Positions 5,121-9,606 of a stretch of DNA of 9,606 bases are shown here, in pieces. The DNA comes from Actinomycetes bacterium (lineage in GTDB: Bacteria > Actinomycetota > Actinomycetes > Actinomycetales > Cellulomonadaceae). The stretch is from contig JAEWCA010000180.1 in NCBI GenBank assembly GCA_023390875.1, positions 1 to 9,606 on the forward strand, given 5' to 3'. Below the pieces are notes generated by a model. It did not search any database. It was not told the origin of the DNA and was given only the letters and a program-made list of their open reading frames with translations. Position 1 is the stretch's first letter; each line of letters opens with the position of its first letter. The position numbers and the translations under genes are program-made.

Positions 5121-6478
5121 CCACCCACCACCTCGCGTTCGGCCTGTACGGCGTGCGAGCCGGGACGATCACCCGGACGGGGGCTCGCGTCGAGCTCGTC
5201 TACGACGCCGCGTACCTCCGTAGTCGTCAACCGACGCCGCTCTCGCTCTCCATGCCGCTCGGGTCCCAGCCGCACTCCGCGCGGTTCGTCAACGCCTACC
5301 TGAACGGTCTGCTGCCCGACCACCAGGACGTGCGGGACCGGTGGGCGCAGCAGCTCGGGCTCCGCTCAGGAGACACGCTCGGACTCATCGCGGCGATCGG
5401 GCGCGACTGCGCGGGCGGCGCGGTGTTCGCCCCGGAGGACGAGCTCGACGACGCCTTGCACGGGCCCGGATCGGTCGACCCCATCTCCGAGGCCCAGGTC
5501 GCCGATCGTCTCCGTAGCCTGCGGGCGGACGACGCCGCGTGGCCGAACGACGACGAGCACTGGAGCCTGGCGGGCGGCCAGGGGAAGTTCACCTTGACCG
5601 CGACCGACGACGGCTGGGGTGTCGCGAGAGGCTCGATGCCGTCGACCCACATCGTGAAGCCCGGCATCGCCCGGATCGACTCGCAGGCGCTGGCCGAGCA
5701 CGTGAGCATGCGCGCGCTCGCCCTGGCGGGGCTCGACGTGGCCCCCACGCGGTTCATCCGCTTCGAGGACCAGCCCGCGATCGTCGTCACCCGCTACGAC
5801 CGTCGCATCGGGGCCGGCGGCGCCGTCGCACGGATCCATCAGGAGGACATGCTCCAGACGTTCGCCCTGATGCCGAAGCGCAAGTACGAGGGCGACGGCG
5901 GCCCAGGCGTCGCCCGTATCGCGCAGCGCCTCCGCTCAGCGGTGGGCGAGGACGCGGTCGACCGGTTCGTCGACGCCGTCGTCGCGAACTACCTCCTCGG
6001 CGCGCCGGACGGCCATGCGAAGAACTACTCCCTGCTGCTGGCCGGGCCTGGTGCACGCTTCGCGCCCCTGTACGACGTCTCCACCGGCTTGATCCCGGAC
6101 GTGGCGGGACGGCTGCGGTACCGGTCGGTGGCGCAGTCGATCGGCGGTGAGAAGCGCTTCGGCGAGGTCGAGGAGAAGCACTGGACCAGGTTCGCCGACG
6201 TCGTGGGCCGACCGCCGGACGCGATCCTCGCCCGTGTTCGACAGATGCTGCAGACGATCCCCGCGGCGTTCGCCGACGCCATCAGCGAGCTGAGCCCGGA
6301 CCTGGACGGTCGACGGCTGCTCGCCGACGTCGTGCTGCCGAACCTCCAGGCGCTGAGCGAGCAGACGGACCGGGGCCTGTCGAGCAGCCGGCGCATCGAC
6401 GGCCGGGTGGTCGTCCCGTTCCTCGACACGATCGGCACTCCCGCGCGCGCGGCCGACGAGGTCTGGGACCGGACCTGA
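5117..6478 (+). CDS. hipA: HipA-type serine/threonine kinase toxin
   Basis: This 453-residue protein is a full-length HipA-fold kinase. E. coli HipA stops translation and promotes persistence by phosphorylating glutamyl-tRNA synthetase; the target here is not known. The N-terminal subdomain has PLSLSMPL (41-48), FVNAYLNGLLPD (57-68) and IGRDCAGGAVF (94-104). The loop SLAGGQGKFTL (150-160) matches the ATP-binding loop in which E. coli Ser150 autophosphorylates. Lys181 in HIVKP fits the ATP-contacting lysine. VTRYDR (224-229), the catalytic loop DGHAKNYS (298-305, Asp298) and YDV (319-321, Asp320 for metal) complete the kinase core. All key residues are present, so it is predicted active. Translation is probably coupled to hipB through the ATGA overlap. 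It ends 18 bases from the convergent kdpE stop, with no clear terminator. Confidence 0.92.
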   Translation: MTTHHLAFGLYGVRAGTITRTGARVELVYDAAYLRSRQPTPLSLSMPLGSQPHSARFVNAYLNGLLPDHQDVRDRWAQQLGLRSGDTLGLIAAIGRDCAGGAVFAPEDELDDALHGPGSVDPISEAQVADRLRSLRADDAAWPNDDEHWSLAGGQGKFTLTATDDGWGVARGSMPSTHIVKPGIARIDSQALAEHVSMRALALAGLDVAPTRFIRFEDQPAIVVTRYDRRIGAGGAVARIHQEDMLQTFALMPKRKYEGDGGPGVARIAQRLRSAVGEDAVDRFVDAVVANYLLGAPDGHAKNYSLLLAGPGARFAPLYDVSTGLIPDVAGRLRYRSVAQSIGGEKRFGEVEEKHWTRFADVVGRPPDAILARVRQMLQTIPAAFADAISELSPDLDGRRLLADVVLPNLQALSEQTDRGLSSSRRIDGRVVVPFLDTIGTPARAADEVWDRT

Positions 6479-6496
6479 CGCCGTCGGGCGCGACTC

Positions 6497-7177
6497 TCAC
6501 ACCTCGAACACGTACCCCATCCCCGGTTGGGTGACGATGTGCCGCGGGTGGGCAGGGTCGTCCTCGAGCTTGCGTCGGAGCTGCGCCGAGTAGACGCGCA
6601 GGTAGTGAGTCTCGTCGGAGTACCCCGGCCCCCAGACCTCCTGGAGCAGCTGGAGCCGGGACACCATGCGCCCCCGGTTGCGGACGAGGACCTCGAGCAT
6701 CGACCACTCGGTGGGCGTCAGCCGCACCTCCACCCCGTCGCGCTGCACCCGCCGTCGGGCCAGGTCGACGGTCAACGCACCGGCGACGACCACCGCCTCG
6801 TCACCCTCGGAAGGAGCAGCGGACCGCCGCACGGCCGCCCGCAGCCGGGCGAGCAGCTCGTTCATCGCGAACGGCTTCGTCACGTAGTCGTCGGCGCCCG
6901 CGTCGAGCGCGTCGACCTTGTCCTCGCCGTGCTGCCGGGCGGACAGGACGACGATCGGCACGCGCGACCAGCCACGGACGGCGGTGATGACGTCGAGGCC
7001 GCTCATGTCGGGCAGCCCGAGGTCGAGCAGGATCACGTCGGGCGGGTGGTGCGCCGCCGACGCGATCGCGTGCGCGCCGTCGTCGGCGGTCGTCACGGTC
7101 CAGCCGGAGGCGCGCAGCGTGATGGCGAGGGCGTGCGCGAGGCCGGGTTCGTCGTCGACGACGAGGACGCGGCTCAC
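6497..7177 (-). CDS. kdpE: KdpE response regulator of potassium and osmotic stress
   Basis: This 226-residue OmpR/PhoB-type regulator normally activates the kdpFABC potassium-pump operon after phosphorylation by KdpD. The receiver domain (about 3-116) shows the acidic pair Asp8/Asp9 (VVDDE), phospho-acceptor Asp52 in LLDLGLPDMSG, Ser79 in VVLSA, and Lys101 in VTKPF. The winged-helix domain (about 130-226) contains LTPTEWSMLEVL, HYLRVYSAQLRRKLE and the wing HIVTQPGMGYVFEV, typical of KdpE. The GTG start overlaps the kdpD stop as GTGA, so translation is likely coupled; there is no strong ribosome site of its own. The subfamily call rests on both the sequence and the adjacent kdpD. Confidence 0.93.
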   Translation of the reverse strand: MSRVLVVDDEPGLAHALAITLRASGWTVTTADDGAHAIASAAHHPPDVILLDLGLPDMSGLDVITAVRGWSRVPIVVLSARQHGEDKVDALDAGADDYVTKPFAMNELLARLRAAVRRSAAPSEGDEAVVVAGALTVDLARRRVQRDGVEVRLTPTEWSMLEVLVRNRGRMVSRLQLLQEVWGPGYSDETHYLRVYSAQLRRKLEDDPAHPRHIVTQPGMGYVFEV

Positions 7178-9606
7178 GACGAGGCCCGCGGCACGAGCAC
7201 GACCATCGTGAGACCGCCGCCCGGGGTGTCCTCCGCGCGGACCTCGGCGCCGACGGCGGTCGCGAGGCCGTCGGCGACGGCGAGGCCGAGCCCGAGGCCC
7301 GTGCCGGACCCGTCGCCCAGCCGCTGGAACGGCTCGAACATGCGCACCTTGAGATCGTCGTCGAGGCCCGGCCCGTTGTCGGCGACGCGGACGACGAGGC
7401 CTTCCGGCGAGTCCTGCGCGCTGACGACGACGGGCGGGCCGTAGCGGACGGCGTTGGAGACGAGGTTCGCGACGACGCGTTCGAGCAGCCCGGGGTCGGT
7501 GCGGACGAGCGGCAGCGTCTCGGGCAGGTCGAGGCGGACGACGTCGGCGGGGTACCCCTCGACGGCCAGGGGGACGACCTCGTCGAGGCTCGTGTCGCGG
7601 AGCACGGGGCGGACGCTGCCGGTCTGCAGGCGGGACAGGTCGAGCAGGTTGTCGATGAGCCGTTCGAGCCGGTCGGTGGAGTCGGCGAGCGCCTCCTCCA
7701 GCGCAGCCCGGTCCTCGGGCCCGAGCGAGAGGCCCGTGAGTGCGTCGACCGAGGCGCGGATGGTCGCGAGCGGGGTGCGCAGGTCGTGCGAGACGGCCGC
7801 GAGGAGGGCCGTGCGGGTGGCGTCGGCCTGCTCGAGGACACGCGCCTGCTCGGCCTGCTCCCGCAGCCGCTGCTGCGAGAGGACGGCGCCGACCTGCGAC
7901 GCGAACGCCTCCAGCACCCGGCGGTCGCTCGCGGGCAGCACCCGGCCGCACAGCGCGAGCACACGCGTCTCGTCGACGGTGAGCACGGCCTGGCCGTCCT
8001 CCGGGCGCAGCGCGGGATCGGGACCGGACGACGCGAGCACCGTCCACGACGCCCCCGACCGTTCCAGCAGCGACACGGCGCGCAGCGTGAACGTCTCCCG
8101 CAGCCGCCCGACGAGTGCCTCGGCGCTGTCGTCCCCCGACAGCACGGCCCGCGACACCGACGCGAGCGCGGAGGCCTCCGCCCGCGCCCGGAACGCCTCG
8201 CCGGTGCGCCGGGCCGCGAGGTCGACGACCGACGCGACACCCGCGGCGACCAGCACGAACACCACGAGCGCGAGCGCGTTCTCGGGCCGGTCGATCGTGA
8301 GCAGACCCGTCGGTTCGGTGAAGAACCAGTTGAGCAGCAGGAACCCCGCGACCGCGCTGACGACCGCCGGCCACAGCCCGCCGACGATCGCGACCAGCAC
8401 CGTGAGCGTGAGGAACAGCATGAGCTCGGTCGGCAGGCTGATCGAGTCGCGCAGCAGCGACAGGACCCACGTGAGCAGCACGGGCCCGACGACCGCGAGC
8501 ACCCACCCGGCGAGCCGGCGCGACGGCGACAGCGGCGACCGCCCGGACAGCCGCGGCCGCCCGGACCGGGCCTTCTCGTGCGTGACGAGGTGCACGTCGA
8601 TGGCCCCGGCCAGCCGGGCGATCTCGGTCCCGTTCCCCTCCGCGAGCGCCTCGCGCCACCGGCTCCGCCGGGACACACCGACGACGATCATGGTCGCGTT
8701 CACGCCGGTGGCGAAGTCGACGACGGCGGTCGCCACGTCCTCCCCGACGACGGTGTGGAACGTGCCGCCGAGCTGTTCGACGAGCTCCCGCTGCGCGGCG
8801 ATGCGGCCCGGAGGCGCCGAGGGCAGGCCGTCGGTCGCCAGCACGTGCACGGCGAGCAGCTCGGACCCGGCGGCCCGCTGCGCGATGCGCGCACCCCGGC
8901 GCAGCAGCGTGTCCCCCTCGGGCCCGCCCGTGACGGCGACGACGATGCGCTCGCGCGCGGGCCACGGCGTCTCGATGCGGTGGTCGCGGCGGTAGTCGGT
9001 GAGCGCGTCGTCCACCCGGTCGGCCAGCCACAGCAGTGCGAGCTCGCGCAGCGCCGTGAGGTTGCCGAGCCGGAAGTACGACGCGAGCGACGCGTCGACC
9101 TGCTCGGCCCGGTACACGTTGCCGTGCGCGAGCCGCCGGCGCAGGGCCTGCGGCGGCAGGTCGACGAGCTGGATCTGGTCGGCGTCCCGCACCACCTGGT
9201 CGGGGACCGTCTCGCGCTGCTTGATGCCCGTGATGGCCTCGACGTCGTCGTTGAGCGACTCGAGGTGCTGCACGTTGACGGTCGTCACCACGTCGATGCC
9301 CGCGTCGAGCAGGTCGTGCACGTCCTGCCACCGCTTCGGGTGCCGGGTGCCGGGGACGTTGGTGTGCGCGAGCTCGTCGATCATCGCGACCTGCGGGGCA
9401 CGGCGGAGGACGGCGTCGACGTCGAGCTCGGTGAACTCGCTGTCCCGGTGGGTCAGGACGAGGCGCGGCAACACCTCGAGGCCGTCGAGCTGCGCGGCGG
9501 TCGCGGCGCGCCCGTGGGTCTCGACGAGCCCGACGACGACGTCCGTGCCGCGCGCCGCCCGGCGGTGGGCCTCGTCGAGCATCGCGTACGTCTTGCCGAC
9601 GCCGGG
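7174..9606 (-). CDS. kdpD: KdpD sensor histidine kinase (N-terminus outside window)
   Basis: The frame is open to the window edge and gives 810 residues, beginning inside the Walker A loop (PGVGKTYAMLDEAHRR). Probably only a few tens of residues are missing. Numbering from the edge, the KdpD domain reaches about 215 and includes the Walker B-like MIDELAHTN (75-83) and TVNVQHLESLND (109-120). A universal-stress-protein-like domain follows (about 218-345). Four membrane helices (about 363-385, 388-411, 412-430 and 443-465) form the DUF4118 region. A GAF-like region lies at about 480-585. The HisKA motif AVSHDLRTPL carries phospho-acceptor His607. The ATPase domain has NLVSNAVRYGP (714-724), DNGPGLDDD (743-751), FEPFQR and GDGSGTGLGLGLAV (765-778). 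It should sense low potassium or ionic strength at the membrane and phosphorylate KdpE. All catalytic motifs are intact. kdpFABC probably lies just beyond the right edge. Confidence 0.95.
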   Translation of the reverse strand, partial: PGVGKTYAMLDEAHRRAARGTDVVVGLVETHGRAATAAQLDGLEVLPRLVLTHRDSEFTELDVDAVLRRAPQVAMIDELAHTNVPGTRHPKRWQDVHDLLDAGIDVVTTVNVQHLESLNDDVEAITGIKQRETVPDQVVRDADQIQLVDLPPQALRRRLAHGNVYRAEQVDASLASYFRLGNLTALRELALLWLADRVDDALTDYRRDHRIETPWPARERIVVAVTGGPEGDTLLRRGARIAQRAAGSELLAVHVLATDGLPSAPPGRIAAQRELVEQLGGTFHTVVGEDVATAVVDFATGVNATMIVVGVSRRSRWREALAEGNGTEIARLAGAIDVHLVTHEKARSGRPRLSGRSPLSPSRRLAGWVLAVVGPVLLTWVLSLLRDSISLPTELMLFLTLTVLVAIVGGLWPAVVSAVAGFLLLNWFFTEPTGLLTIDRPENALALVVFVLVAAGVASVVDLAARRTGEAFRARAEASALASVSRAVLSGDDSAEALVGRLRETFTLRAVSLLERSGASWTVLASSGPDPALRPEDGQAVLTVDETRVLALCGRVLPASDRRVLEAFASQVGAVLSQQRLREQAEQARVLEQADATRTALLAAVSHDLRTPLATIRASVDALTGLSLGPEDRAALEEALADSTDRLERLIDNLLDLSRLQTGSVRPVLRDTSLDEVVPLAVEGYPADVVRLDLPETLPLVRTDPGLLERVVANLVSNAVRYGPPVVVSAQDSPEGLVVRVADNGPGLDDDLKVRMFEPFQRLGDGSGTGLGLGLAVADGLATAVGAEVRAEDTPGGGLTMVVLVPRASS

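Noticed and set aside
6479..6490. cgcc/ggcg hairpin between hipA and kdpE
   Set aside because: Only four base pairs, too weak to be called a terminator.
7454..8995. Plus-strand open frame of 513 codons opposite kdpD
   Set aside because: It is Ser/Arg/Thr-rich with no recognisable motif, and kdpD on the other strand is unambiguous.
7178..9331. Long minus-strand open frame upstream of and continuous with kdpE
   Set aside because: The upstream part is an Arg/Ala-rich shadow of kdpD. The real gene starts at the GTG at 7177, where the receiver domain begins.

Overview
The window is very GC-rich, with strong G/C preference at third codon positions, GTG starts and an LAxTG-type surface-anchoring signal. 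This points to a high-GC actinobacterium. A soil or plant-litter relative of Cellulomonas would fit the pectin-degrading enzyme and surface proteins, but that genus is a guess. No RNA genes, CRISPR array, insertion sequence or phage genes were seen.

Layout. (1) 1-480, plus strand: the C-terminal end of a large cell-wall protein with a Ser/Pro linker, an Ig-like domain and an LATTG sorting signal. A strong hairpin (500-534) separates it from (2) two minus-strand genes: a small putative lipoprotein with a similar beta-sandwich-like domain (562-1008) and a 73-residue two-helix membrane protein (1089-1310). (3) 1520-4093, minus strand: a secreted PL11 rhamnogalacturonan lyase with a C-terminal FIMAH-like domain, followed by its own hairpin terminator (1465-1503). 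(4) 4287-4733, minus strand: an unrecognised cytoplasmic protein whose last residues look frameshifted. It is divergent from (5) hipBA (4839-6478, plus strand), a type II toxin-antitoxin pair with an intact HipA kinase. (6) kdpE and kdpD (6497-9606, minus strand), the potassium/osmotic two-component system. KdpD runs off the right edge at its Walker A loop.

The most notable signal is in the short divergent region 4734-4838. Three 16-bp sites of the form GTCnCA(N5)GYGAC begin at 4769, 4794 and 4819, exactly 25 bp apart. The second overlaps a candidate -35 and the third overlaps a candidate -10 whose start point would be at or next to the hipB ATG. The likely arrangement is a leaderless hipB message repressed by HipB or HipA-HipB bound to a phased operator array. 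The divergent unknown gene is close enough to share that control.

How the genes work together: hipB and hipA overlap by ATGA, and kdpD and kdpE overlap by GTGA, so each pair is probably translationally coupled. The lyase, the surface proteins, hipBA and kdpDE are otherwise separate functional units. hipA and kdpE converge with only 18 bp between their stops and no visible terminator.
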